DNA of 64,000 nucleotides, taken from the NCBI GenBank assembly GCA_029378245.1, contig JARKIF010000032.1, positions 581,246 through 645,245 on the forward strand, written 5' to 3'. Shown one piece after another: positions 11,886-23,500 of the stretch. This DNA is from Roridomyces roridus. Taxonomy: Eukaryota; Basidiomycota; Agaricomycetes; Agaricales; Mycenaceae. The position numbers and the translations under genes are program-made. Within the stretch, counting starts at the first letter, position 1, and every line of letters begins with the position of its first letter. Below the pieces are notes generated by a model. The model ran no database searches. It was not told the origin of the DNA and was given only the letters and a program-made list of their open reading frames with translations.

Positions 11886-12402
11886 TAGTGTTGCCGTGGC
11901 TCGGCTCCGGCTGGCTCGGCTCGGTAAGCCGTGTCAAGCCGTAAGCTGTGGCTCGGCTTGCGGCTCAGCCACGGCTCCGGCTCAAAAGCATATATCTTCC
12001 GGTTTAGAGACAATGAAGCCCAAATGAACACCTGGATATCCACATAGACCCTCCCCATGCACGAACGACTCGAACTGTGGTCGTGGCCGTTGTCAAGGCG
12101 TTGCCACCACTGTCATCAGTGTCAAGCGTGAGTTTTCGGTCACATCCGTCACGGTCTCGTTAAAATTGGTATTCCAAACGCCCCAGCACTCAAGACGGAA
12201 AGCAATCAGTGTGGCATGTATTTGCCAGAGCTATTGAAGTCATTTTGAGCTCACTGGGCCGTACCAAAATCCTCCAATCGGGCAATCTCCAAAATCCTGC
12301 CAAGCCGCGGCTAGGCGGCTTGCTGACAGCTGGCGATGGCTGGCTTATTTTTGGCTTGGCTCACACGGCTAGCCGAAGCCGAGCCGAGCCGCGGCAACAC
12401 TA
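11886..12402. mobile_element. hAT-type MITE, 517 bp
   Basis: The ends are inverted repeats starting TAGTGTTGCCG[T/C]GGCTCGGCT. The first five bases fit the hAT terminal consensus YARNG. An 8 bp target duplication acccacac flanks it at 11878-11885 and 12403-12410. The arms are rich in GGCTCGGC/AGCC repeats, and the interior has no coding capacity. It needs a hAT transposase supplied elsewhere. Confidence 0.88.
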
Positions 12403-12410
12403 ACCCACAC

Positions 12411-12884
12411 CCGTTCGCCCAGTCCGATCCGCGTGGATCGTAGTTTTTCGAGTTTTCCGTGGCGCCCGTTTGCGCCCATTCCGTCATCCTAGCGCGCCAC
12501 AAGAGCTAAACGCCCTGGCGCCCTTGACCCGTAGTGCAGCCAAGACTCAGCAGCAAAACCCTCAGCGCTCCATTAGCGTACCTCGCACACGCGACGAGCT
12601 TAACGACGCGCAGTCGACAGAGCCCTTGCAACACGAGACCCTCAGTCCTCACTAGATACAGTAAAACTTTTGCAAAAAACACGTTACTAATCATCCGTAG
12701 GTATTGCAAAAGAACATGTTAAATATTATCTATACCCAAAAGGCACTGAATCTCTTATCTCTGACCGTATCCATCACAGGGATCAGGGCGGCATCCTGGG
12801 GCAGTATCGGGTATACTGAACAACCAGATTAACTCTCGGTTAAGCTCTATTTAATGGGTAATTGATATTAATATCTTAAATTGC
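12411..12884. other. Intergenic, nothing recognised
   Basis: GC-rich then AT-rich sequence without a supported gene, between two transposon remnants. Confidence 0.35.
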
Positions 12885-15105
12885 CATCAATGGCTCCGGA
12901 GATGACTGATACCACTGCATCAATTGACTACACATGCTCGGCATGGATCAGAAATGATCGGGGATCAAAAAAATCAAAGTTGTAGAGCTGATTTGCAGCT
13001 ACAGAATCACCCTATACAATACTGGCTCAAAATGCCTGGCTGGCTCACAAAATGCAAAATACTTTCCAAACCCTGGCTTCAGAAAAATGAAATGCCTGTA
13101 TTACATTGTTCAAAATGTATGGCCTATTGCTCAGGGTGTTTTGATGGTGATGTTTTAGGGCACAGCGGCATGGTAGGTCTGGTGGGTTAGCAAAGGAGGT
13201 GTACCTGGTAGCTGAGATGACTCCCCACTGCTTCAAGGTATTGGTTGTCTAGTCTATTGGTTACTTGTCTCTCTAATAATTCCCCCTTATTATGTGTTTT
13301 TGCCAAGGTCGCAAGTTCAAATCCCAGTACCCCCATCCCATTTTTGTTGCCTTTATACCTTTAGCACCATTCCCTCCATTCTTTTGAATCTTCATGGAAC
13401 TATTGCAGCACTCCCTCCCATGCACTCCATGTATTTACAACCCCCATTTACACTCACTGAGAGGCACAATTGCTGTATGATTGAAAACACTGATTTCCTG
13501 GTGCTGAATGATTCTGGTGCCCAGATGTGTGATCTGTAGCCTGTAAGTCTGATCCTGGATCATATTAACTCTAATCTGAAGAAGGTTCAACCAAGGCCCT
13601 TGATTCCAGAGAGATTTCAACTCAATTCTTCAAATGTAAGTGTGCACCAGTTCTCAATACCTGTGGCTAATGCATTGGTTCCAACACCACAGTGAACATT
13701 TCCCTTGCCAGTAGACCCCATTAGAGCAAAGAAACTGGCCAGAACATGAGGAGAAACCTGAGTTATGAGTGTGATCATTTTGAGCTGATCCCCCTTGTTG
13801 TGCACCTACAGGGCCATGTACATGTATTGGGAGTCTAAAAACTAGATGGAACATCTTAGAATTGCTCCACCCATCCATATTTGCAAGAGCATTTGCAAGA
13901 TTCCACTGGTTGTGTTTGGGTCTGGCAGGATTGTAGGGTAAGAATTCGGTCAAATGTCCAGTAGAGCTCTTGAACAGAACTCCATGGATTCTCCACCAAT
14001 CTTCATGATCAAGGACACTTTCTGGACCCCCTGGGCTCCCTTTCCTCATTGGTGACTTCAAATATCCCAGATTCCACTCCCTTTGTCTTCTATCAACAGA
14101 ATGATCCAAAATGATCACAAAATGTCTATGCATATAACTTTACTTTCTGTGCAGGTATTCAGCTGATCTTGGTTGTGCTGGCCTCCTATACTCTTGGGTA
14201 CTTGTCCCATGTACTTCAACCACAGAGAAAAAATCAAGAGCATGAGCAATACAGTGAAAATGGGATTTGATGACTTTTCCCACTTTCACCTGGCCTATTG
14301 TGCACCTTATGGTAAGGGACTTCAAAAATCATTGATAATACTCATTGAAGTCTTGGGGTGCTAAGGATCAGGTTATCAACTGCCAATATCAATAGCTGCA
14401 CCTAAATCTACCTTTTATCTCATTCACTCATAACACTCTCCCATGGCTCAGATCTGGACTGATATTTGAGATCTAGCATCCTAAGTGGTACATGAACATG
14501 CTAAGCTCACAGATCACAAAAGCATGAAACTACATGGAAATGATATCAAAGGTGCAAAAATGCACAGACCATTTCCACTCTTACAACTGGTATATACACA
14601 AAGTGATAACACACTTGTTGCCAAAACATGTGGAAGGATTGAAAGAAGAATTGTTGTCAGTAAAGTTTGTTAAGGATCCCAGAGGCAGATCCAATGGGAG
14701 TGCAAAAGCTGAAAATTGCCCTTTTGGGAGGAAAGCGTAGTGGCCCAATCGGGAATAGCATCCGAAATGTCAAACACTTTTTGAATTCAGAGTTGATGAT
14801 ACCACTCTGAGGTTAGAAAACATAATGGTTCCTTTGGTATGAAGCCTTGGGACATACTCAGCTTTCAAAACCTGGGGTTGGTTTCCAAAGACTTGCCTCT
14901 GAAAAAGTATTTTGCATTTTGCGGGCCAGCCAATCAGTTTGATGTAAAACAATGTTAGCAACTCCTGTAGCTCTCGAGCGGCTCTACAACTTTGATTTTT
15001 TTTTTGATCCCCCATCTTTTTTTGATGCATGCCGCTGGTCCACATGTGCCGGTTACTCTTTCAGGATTGTTATCACATCTGGAAGAAGCCATCAATGTTC
15101 TCTTC
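12885..15105. mobile_element. Element of about 2.2 kb with long degenerate inverted repeats
   Basis: The sequence at about 12885-13090 is found again, inverted and diverged, at about 14890-15105. Shared blocks include GGATCAAAAAAATCAAAG, TTGTAGAGC, and CAAAATGCAAAATACTTT. The composition is AT-rich and unlike the flanks. No transposase is readable inside; the longest minus-strand frame (13654-14133) resembles nothing I know. A tRNA-like pol III promoter lies near 13240-13330. The outer limits are approximate and I could not find a target duplication. It is probably an old non-autonomous DNA transposon or foldback element. Confidence 0.5.
13236..13346 (+). ncRNA. tRNA-like sequence, possible SINE head or tRNA relic
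   Basis: A box-A-like TAGTCTATTGGTTAC occurs near 13249, and a box-B-like GTTCAAATCCCAG near 13315, about 65 bp apart, as in an intron-bearing or degenerate tRNA. The last bases before 13346 (CCAGTACCCCCA) look like an acceptor-stem 3' side, but I could not find a matching 5' strand. No functional tRNA is claimed. Confidence 0.25.
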
Positions 15106-15267
15106 CCATAGGGGATTCTCCGAGAAGGCCGGAGGATGAAAATCAATTTTTAATAGCATATATAGCCTGTGCCGGTGTGCCGGATGTGCCGTGCCAGCCG
15201 GTCAACTAGTTCTGGCAGTCTCTTCCATAGATAAGAATTAACCTGAAATGATCCATAACATGTTTCT

Positions 15268-15915
15268 TTGCAAAGGTTTTACTATACCAGCTGCAGTCCT
15301 CGACCTTCTGCACACACTTCACCCGTTGCGTCACGGCCTTCCGCACGCTCATCACCCGTCACATCGCCCCTCGCAGCGCGCGTCGGCCTCGGTGTACACC
15401 TTCCCACTGCTGGTATCTTGATAACACCCATCTCCCCCAATTCCTTTTACCACACCGTTCGGACGCGGTCTCGAGAGTCATCACCGTTGTCCACACCACC
15501 TTCCAGTCCCGCACCCACCGTTGCCAAGCTCTTGCCGGCCGTCGTTATACAGAACCTAGCCCAGAAACTTCCTCCACTTCCCTCGTACAATTCCGACGAC
15601 GATATGACCACCGCAGCTGATCCTCGTTACGACGGATCAGGCACGTCAGCTGCCGCAATGGATTTCCTCAAGGGGCTCAATCTCCTTCACCGTAATCGCC
15701 GGACGCCATTCACGGACGCCGAAAAGCTGGAGGATGTCGCTGACAGATTCAGCCACGACTCCCCGCCCGACCGCTGGTTCCAGGGCCAGACCTTCACCGC
15801 CTGGGGTACTTTCACCGTTGCATTCAAGGCTCGTTTTGCCAGTGTACCCGTCACTGTCAAACCTTTACCGCGCCGTCTTGCGGAGCTGCAGAAGATGCGA
15901 ATCAAGACAGACTGA
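15268..15915 (+). pseudogene. Gypsy Gag remnant
   Basis: The frame opens with a Ser/Pro/Thr-rich stretch and a run of SRESSPLSTPPSSPAP type. It then has a helical capsid-like segment containing FTDAEKLEDVADRF and WFQGQTFTAWGTFTVAFKARF near residues 150-200. It stops at 15915 before any zinc knuckle, so Gag is shortened or frameshifted relative to a working element. Confidence 0.6.
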
Positions 15916-16695
15916 ATGTTGTGGAGGTGGAGGTGCCGGGAGTACAGTGGTGGGATGATGAGACGGCGGGAAGAGAGGTTTTTGACTAGGGCTACGCTTG
16001 ACGGCCAAAGCGTAGCCCCAAGTCCCGGCCAGGTTGGTGGCTCGGGCGTGTCTTGTGTACAGCCTGTTGTGTCAGAATACGATATTCTTGACTTGTACAC
16101 GGTGGATGCGCGTGAGCGAGAAGCGGAGAGCCCGCCGTTTATGCATTGGATGAGTTTTGAAGGGCCGAAGGGGGAGTGTATACGAGTGAGAGCGTTGTGG
16201 GATGGGGGCGTGCAGGCGAGTGCCATTAGCACTGCATTCTTCAAGTCAAAGGAGGCGCGTTTTGGAGGAGCATTGCCGCCGCAGAAACGTTTGCGAATGG
16301 CAGATGGGCGCTTGGTCTTGGAGTATGGGCAGTGGAAGGGCGCTTTTGACATTGCGGGTGTCAAACGCACGGGTGTCTTTGAGATCTTCGACGGCGGTGG
16401 TGGATGGGATGTGCTTATCGGGAAGCCGCTTCAAGCTGCATTGCGGGCTGTCCACGATATGGGGGAGGATGTGGTTACGATGCGCGACGGCGAACGGGAA
16501 GTCGTCTTGCGTAACCAGAATCCATTGGTCTGGAGGAGCGCGGGACAGGCTGCAGCGGAACCAGCAAGGCGCAAAGCCTCAACGGGGGTGAAATCTAGTC
16601 CCTTCACGTTCATTTCCGAGGATCAGTCACTCACGCAGGATTCCGAGGGCGATGAACTTTGCAGGTGTTCTCGACTTTGGCGTTCCGGCGGTTAA
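15916..16695 (+). pseudogene. Gypsy protease-like domain
   Basis: The segment around 16150-16450 reads as a retropepsin-like fold. It has a strand ending in RALWDGGVQASAIS where D-[ST]-G would be expected, a middle stretch RLRMADGRLVLEYGQWKG, and GGWDVLIGKPL near the end, which is the usual I/L-G closing motif. The catalytic triad appears as DGG rather than DTG or DSG, so activity is doubtful unless this lineage uses that form. Confidence 0.6.
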
Positions 16696-17490
16696 CATGC
16701 GCGAGGCCGCGCTGGGGGGTAGTACGTCTTGCGAGACTCCCCCGCGAGGCGAGTCAATTTATTCTGTGTTTCTGGGGACGTTGATGTAGCTGTCAAGGGT
16801 ACAGGTTCGGCAGTAGTGGTTTCTGGGGACGATGGGTTACGGGTGGACGGGATGGAGGACGAATTTTCTGGGGATGATATGCGCGAAGCCGCGCCGGGGG
16901 ATATGGTGTCTTGCGAGACTGCCCCCGTGAGGCGAGTCGATTCCTTCCATTCTATTGAGGACGTTGATGCAGCGATAGGCGCAACAGATTTGGCTGTTTG
17001 TGTGGAGGTGTCGGAGGAGGGTGATGTGTACAACCAGGCAAGCGACGTGAATACGCGCGAAGCCTCAACGGGGGTGAAGTCTTGTGAGATTCCCCCCGCG
17101 AGGAGAGTACATTCTATCAAATATACGGGTAATCAGGACGCTGACCCCGCCCTTTTCGAGAACCGTATTGGATTGGCAGCAGACCCGCAAGGTGTGACGG
17201 AAGATGGGTTGTCAGGTGGCGACACGGAAACATGTGTGGCCTCAACGGGGGCGATGTCTTGTCAGACTCCCCCCGCGAGGCGCGTCCTTTCGGCTGACAG
17301 CAGCGAAGAACCGGTAGCTGATGCAGATGCCCCCAAGGAACATGTGATTTGACATGCGGCGATTCGGAGCAGGCAGACGATGGCTGGGAGGGTGTTTTTT
17401 CGGTCATAGGCGACGCTGAGAAGCGTGGAGCCTTACGGGGGTTTCATTCTTGCGAGAGTACCCCCGCGAGGCGAGTACCTATTAATCTCG
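16560..17490 (+). repeat. Array of five to six hairpin-forming repeats in the Gypsy pol linker
   Basis: A ~45 nt core recurs at about 16709, 16888, 17062, 17240 and 17430, with a half copy near 16573. Spacing is about 174-190 nt. The core encodes variants of REASTGVKSCETPPARRV. Its two ends are complementary (GCCTCAACGGGGG on one side, CCCCCGCGAGGC on the other), so each core can fold into a GC-rich stem. The sequence between cores is acidic and variable. Confidence 0.75.
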
Positions 17491-19586
17491 TTCAAGGGTT
17501 ACCTATCGAGGGCACGCCTACGGAGTCCATATTCACGCGCCTTACCGACCCGTTCAAGCAGGCGAGAGTTGCCGCAATTCTCGCCGCAGTCAAGATTGGT
17601 CCAGATCTTACCGAGAGCCAGCGTGAGGACGTCCGTGCGCTCGTGGCCGAGTTTGCAGACATCTTTGCTCTGTCCATGAGCGAGGTCCTAGTCGTTGACG
17701 GGCCGGGATATTCGCCGAAGATACCGGAGGGACTCACCTTCAGTACATCGGCTGTTCACCAACGACCGTGGTCGAAACCCCAAGCCATATTCGTCAACAA
17801 GCAGATCGACGAGCTGGTCGCGGCCAAAATGATGCGTCCCATTGACCCTCACGACGTCAAGTGTGTGCACCCAATCACGCTGGTGGAGAAGAACAAATCC
17901 CCCAGTTTAACGCTCAACGAACTGCAGCACATCGCGGCAGATGGGTGCGCAAAAGCCGGTATCGAGTTGATCAGCAACCTACCTCCACGCGACCCGCCGA
18001 GGCTACCGAGCGTATCAGATTCTACACCTTCCTGGTGAATTTGTGGCAACTTTGTGCGCCTCAATGATCACCTCAAGGTCGTCCCATTTCCGCAGGGCGA
18101 TATCCGCGAGAAGCAACGTCGTCTGTCGGGCCACAGATATGTGTCTATCTTCGATTTTGCTTCTGGCTTCTATGCATTGCACGTTGCAGACGACGTCCAG
18201 CCATACTTGTGTGTATGGATTCCGGGACGTGGATATTTTACCTACACCCGGATGCCGTTCGGTCTCACGGATGCGCCCACAGCCTTTGGGAATATGGTCA
18301 TGGACCGGTTCTGGGATCTTCTCGTCAATGAGACCATGGAGCTGCTGGTTGATGATGGGGGTACAGCTGCCGACGACTTTGGGGAGATGATGCGACGGAT
18401 GCGCGTCGTCTTCAACAGAGTTCGCGAGACAAAACTGTCTCTGTCCCCGAAGAAGACGAAGCTCTTCATGACGGAAGCCGTTTTCGCTGGATCAACCGTA
18501 GGACCTCGGGGCGTCTCGCCTGACCTCAGAAAGCTCACGGAGGTGGTACAGTGGCCGGTTCCATCAAACGCTCAGGAATTGGAATCTTTCCTCGGATTGA
18601 CCGCTTACTTCCGAGACCTCATCAAGGACTATACACACATCGAAGCACCGCTACAGGATATCCTTGGACTCGTCGGCGTGTCAAAGGGGGTGGGGACGAA
18701 CGAGTATCGACACGCGTTCCGTGCATTCAAGCTAACAGACATTTGGACTGAAGAACACACCAAGTGCTTTTGGAGATTAAAGCAAGTGCTTACATCGGAA
18801 CCCGTGCTACGCGCGCCTCGTTTCGACACTGTCAAAGATCACCCATTTATCCTCACCACCGACGGCTGTGCGACGGGATTTGGTGGCGTCTTGTCACAGA
18901 AGATGCAGACCACACTACCTGGGGGCAGGGTTGTCCTCCGGCGTCACCCAATTGGTTTTGCATCGAAGCGAGCGTCAGCAGCTGAGCGTCGATATCCTCC
19001 CCATTTGATGGAGTTCGCAGCACTCAAATTCGGACTCGACAAATTCGCCAACGTGATTTGGGGCCAGCCGGTGCAGCTCGAGATGGACTGTCGGGCTGTG
19101 GTGGATGTTCTGACCAACAAGAAGCTGACTGTCACGCACGAGCGGTGGCAAGACGGCGTCCTGGGCTACAATATTGTTGGAGCGAAGCATATCGAGGGTA
19201 AGACCAACGTCGCAGCCGATGTCCTTAGCCGCAAGTTTGAGGAGGTCGGAGAACAGCCGGGGGATGGTCATGAGTGGACGGTTTCCCCGGATGGACTGGC
19301 TAACTCGGGGCTGGTGAACGACGTGTTCTCGATCTGCGTGGAGGCGGTCGGCGGGTTGGGTACTGATTCCATTTTGATAGTCGAGCTGCCGGCAGGAACG
19401 ATGGAACTCCGCGAACACTTGAAGGGCGAGCCGATGTACGTGGAGGTCTTGGACGCTATCCATGAGCTAGACTTTGACGTAACCGGGCACGGCACTGCGC
19501 CAAGGATTACTTCATCGAGGACGGGAAGCTGTGGCGCCTTGGAGGCGGGGATAAGCGTCGTGGACGGGCGCGTCGGGAATGCGTGA
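17349..19586 (+). pseudogene. Gypsy reverse transcriptase and RNase H, frameshifted
   Basis: The upstream part (to 18038) carries the N-terminal RT segment with KIPEGLTFSTSAVHQRPWSK and VNKQIDELVAAKMMRPI. The frame then shifts near 18040-18054. The downstream part has FDFASGFYALHV, the fingers/palm stretch YTRMPFGLTDAPTAFGNM, a catalytic box read as LVDDGG where Y/F-x-DD is usual, and LSPKKTKLF. The thumb and RNase H follow (ILTTDGCATGFGGVLSQK, ELEMDC...VVDVLTNKK). The order and motifs are those of chromovirus-like or related basidiomycete Gypsy elements. Confidence 0.85.
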
Positions 19587-20208
19587 CACGGGCAGAGGCC
19601 GTCAAACTTGCTGGGGAGGTTCACGCCGAGCGCGGTCACTTTGGACGCGATGCTATCAAGATGGTTCTCATGGACACAATCAGCAGCCCTGGTCTCGACG
19701 CGTCAATCTTGGAGGCCATTCGGGATTGCGGTCAATGCAAGGCTTTTGGTGCACGGCACATCCACTCACTCCTCAATCCCGTTACCAGACGCCACCCTTA
19801 CGAACTCCTTGTCGGAGACTACCTTTCCTTGCCGACGGGCAAGGGCGGATTCAAGACGGTCCTATTGATCCTGGATTGTACATCGCAGAAGGTTTGGGGT
19901 GAGAGGTTTAAGACGGCGGGCACGGGAAAGACGAGTGTCACCGGGCTGCAGCGCGTCTATCGGGATTTTGGCCGTTTCGACACGTTCATGACTGACGGCG
20001 GGCCACATCTTGCCTGCGCGCAAGTCACCGATTGGCTGGAAGAGCGTGGTATTGTGCACCACGTCGTCCCCAAATACTCTCCGTGGATCAATGGGCTTGT
20101 CGAGGGTGCTAACAAGATCCTCCTTCACATTCTGGCTCGGCTCTGTGCACCCGACGTGGGCGAGGACGTTTGGGACGCAGCGACGTGGGAGACGCTGCCG
20201 AGGAAAGA
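19583..20208 (+). pseudogene. Gypsy integrase, C-terminally truncated
   Basis: It begins with an H2C2-like zinc segment (HAERGHFGRDAIK...CGQCKAFG), then a core with GDYLSLPTGKGGFKTVLLILD, the second acidic residue in MTDGGPHLACAQVTDWLEE, and the third in YSPWINGLVEGANK. The frame ends at WETLPRK, where the sequence joins F-box-like gene B. The C-terminal DNA-binding domain is gone. Confidence 0.8.
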
Positions 20209-20285
20209 CTACTCCATGACCTTGAGTCTCGTACGCCATTTCTTGCCATCCCGATCAGCCACACTAATTCCCGTTTCCGCAATGA

Positions 20286-20293
20286 TGATTTCA
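20286..20293. repeat. 8 bp target duplication, left copy
   Basis: tgatttca; the second copy is 34144-34151. Because the terminal bases CACA/TGTG are partly symmetric, a shorter duplication with a slightly longer TIR is also possible. Confidence 0.75.
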
Positions 20294-20525
20294 CACCTCT
20301 GGGACCCATATATCCCTTCTAACTAGAAGGGACACACCATGCATATGTCCCTTCTAATTAGAAGGGTTAGAATGATTTCCCTCTAGCTGCAAAAAAGGCT
20401 GGGAGAAAAGCTGCAATAAAGTCGCAATATTTCAGTAGGGACTTACCAAGTACAAGTAGGTAGATTGTGGTTGCAATAAAGATGGCGAGTGATCCCTCAT
20501 CATGATCTTACCCAAAAAGGAAGTC
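20294..20525 (+). repeat. Left terminal inverted repeat of the 13.85 kb element
   Basis: 232 bp. It contains two copies of an 18 bp palindrome CCCTTCTAA[C/T]TAGAAGGG at 20314-20331 and 20349-20366, and a repeated GCAATAAAG motif further in. The inverted partner is 33911-34143. Confidence 0.9.
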
Positions 20526-23500
20526 AATTTCTATGGACATTCTGCATACTTTGCAATAGTTTCCCCCCAGTTTTCAGCCCCACCTGCCATTCATCCATGT
20601 CCGCTGGCATCTCCTCGGCCTCCCCGACGCGGCGGACCTATCTTGTATGCTCCTCCCCGCCCTGCGCCCTCGTTACCGGATACGCCAGCATCCCTCCCAC
20701 CAGTATCCTGCGCTTGCCTGCTCCCATAAGCTTGCCATGCCTCCGCATAAAGCAAGTAGCAACAGGTATATCTCGCATGTAAGACGGCAGCAATGGAGCG
20801 CAGGATAGCGGGCGCCGGGGGGGATGATGGATGTGGTGGTGGTGTTGGGTGGACGGTCGTCTCGTCCCGGTGCTCATGGCTGTCACTGCTCCCTCGAAGT
20901 CGCTCTCTGAGTGCCCAGCTCCGCCCAGCTCACCCTGCTTTTGATGTACATATGTTCCTCCGCGCTCATCCTGCGTTCTCGTCCTCCCTGATCTCATGCC
21001 GCATGCTTGCCCACACACCGCGCGTTGGTAATTTGCCCAGAGGTATTGCTGCATGCGCCCAGGAGGCGCTCGTCGATCTGCACAGTAGTCGGCATTCATC
21101 CGCAATAGCACTGTGTGGGAGGCCTGGAAATCCCGCGGGTGGCAAACGTCGGTGGAGGATGGGGAGCGTGAGACCGGATGATGCACAAATGTGGGCGCAT
21201 ATAGGGAGTTCACGCCGGACATGGATATGGACGACAGTGACAATAGGGTGTAATTTCCGTCATGCCTGGGATGAGAAGTCGACTCGGTGGAGTGTAGGGA
21301 GGGAGCGGTGCTGTGGAGGATGCACACCACGAGCGAAATGGAGGCGTCGGACGATCGTGTCAATGCAGGCAATGAGGAGGATGATCTGCAAGTTGTGAGT
21401 CTTGGATGGATACCAAGAATCAGCGTAGACGCCAACGCGGGTTGGGAGTTCCAGGGGCGGATCTCTTCCCGGCGGTTTACAGCTCGGCCGAATGAGGGGG
21501 AAGAGCGAGGATGAATGCTCACCGCATAGTACACCATGGATTCCTCAGCAGACGAGGTACACAAGTCCGGGACCGATTCAGGATGGAACGCACGGAGAGA
21601 GACCGCGGTTTGGAAGGAGTAGGGGTGGCTTGTGGTAGCAAAACGCCGGGCGGGAGAGGGTGATATCCTGCCACGTAGTAGTGCCGTAGGGTCGCGACAA
21701 TGTGAGCAGGAGCCGCTGGAGGTCTTGCAGGGAGCAGAAGCAATTCTTGAGACTTTATGAACACGACAGGTCAATATTGAGAGGGAGGCGACGCACACTC
21801 TGCAAAGCCACGGAATACCCCTCGGACCGATATCAATCGTGCCAGGCGGCCACAAGTGAAGGCCAACCCGCCAGAGTTTGTTTCATATCAAGAAGCAGTG
21901 GTGTGGGCTCAGGAAGGTCGTCCGAGAAAGGGAATGAGGAGAGGACTCTGAGGAGATGGATGTCGGAGAGAGAGAGTTGGGCGATCACATGACAGATCAA
22001 CAACAATCAACTGCCCAAACTCGCTTCGAAAAACGGTGGTCCAGCGCCCTGAGAACCAGTCACTACCCTATACACCCATGTAGAGATATCCCCTGGATCC
22101 CCGTCTCCACATAATAGTAACATCTGCCTGAAATCTGCCTTTAAAATCTCCTTGGAAGCCGATTCCATGCTCGAGGGCGAGTCAGTGTGCGAATTCGACC
22201 AACCTCGGGCCTTCCTTTCAGTCCAGGTATTTAATACAGTTCATTAAATGAATTTCTAGCAGATGACCATTCACTGGAGGTTGTTCTGGGCAAAATTACC
22301 CGCAATTCAGATACTACCCCAACATCCTCCTGGGTAAACACACTCATGAGGAATTCTACAATCTCATTTGCCCAGAGTGTTTGGATTAGTTCTCAATCGC
22401 CTCAGGCAACCCGACCCAACGACTTCATGTGCCACAAAACTGCATATGATGTCCGAAAACATTTAGCTTGAGGAGAATGAATACGGCTCTTCAGGGCTCC
22501 GGTTTGGCACGGAATACCTTCTGTACACTCCTTGTACCCCGAATTGAGTTAGACTTTTGTTAATGTCTGAGTTTTGAGGCCGCCATGGAGGAAAAGAAGT
22601 GGTGTGACTGACTTACCACGAATGATGGGAGGCATTGATTTTTTTCTTTCGAGTTGCAATGGGATTCTCCACGAACCAAACATATAGAGGATGTCTAGAA
22701 GCCTTGAATACCTGTTTTGAATTATTTCAGATTTCCTGGACCTGAGCAAGTGAGCAAGTGTGCCACTGGACTTGTTATGAAGCCAGAATGCATATACAAA
22801 CATGTACGCCTCGGACCCTGAATCTTGCACTTCAACCCAAATACTGCTTAATCTGCTTCAAACTCTTGTGATATCGTGAATAGATGTCCCCAGCAGCCCT
22901 CAGAACAGTTCAGGAGCCCGGGTTCAGTGTTGCCCATCGCAAACTCACCATCTTTGGGCGCTGCCCGATATGCCCGGTGAGTCCAAGCGACAAATCGTCT
23001 CGTTGAATTGAGCTTTCATTGGTCGTTCTCATCCATTCAAAGAGGTGGATAATCGAATTGCATAACCAGCATATGGAAAACATGGCTAGAGATGAACGAC
23101 ACCCTCAAATCCCACAACCACTCAGCCCTCTCCTCTCAGCAAGGCCCAACCACCACCAGCGGACAGAAATGTGGTGAATCAGCCAAGACAAACAGCCTCA
23201 CAGTACCCGCACCCTCCTCAAACCCGCGCGTTCCGTGCTCTTTCTCAGCACTGTAATATCCGGACGAGACAACGCCGCACCCGTGCCCGCCGGACTCTAC
23301 CCCGATACCCCCTTCAGACCCGTGAACCTTGCTTAACGTCGTCGATGCCGTCAACCGAGTTCGTCCCACCGCGCCGTCCAAGGGAAATCCCACCCCGAGG
23401 GAAATTCAATGGCAGACGCGTATGCCACGGGCTCTTCTGGTCCACAGTCATAAAAGAGTGTCGCGTGTTGCATAGCGGCGGTACAGATCCGGCCAAGACC

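Larger units (their letters stand above)
15250..20208 (+). mobile_element. Truncated Ty3/Gypsy retrotransposon
   Basis: Gag, protease, reverse transcriptase, RNase H and integrase parts are recognisable in Gypsy order, but no LTR is seen on either side. The 5' limit near 15250 is approximate. On the 3' side the integrase reading frame runs directly into the stop codon of F-box-like gene B (20209-20211), so the C-terminal integrase domain and the 3' LTR are missing. Several frame changes interrupt pol, so this copy is dead. Confidence 0.85.

Noticed and set aside
13654..14133. Possible transposase in the 2.2 kb inverted-repeat element
   Set aside because: No DDE/DDD spacing or known transposase motif could be found.
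16560..17490. CRISPR-like regularly spaced repeats
   Set aside because: The repeats are coding, imperfect and about 178 nt apart in a retrotransposon of a eukaryote; not a CRISPR array.
15250..20208. Complete Gypsy element with LTRs
   Set aside because: No direct repeats flank it; both ends are truncated.
20638..21855. 405-residue open frame on the minus strand inside the large element
   Set aside because: Ser/Pro/His/Arg-rich with no domain, no plausible start context and no motif; reads as a chance frame in GC-rich DNA.
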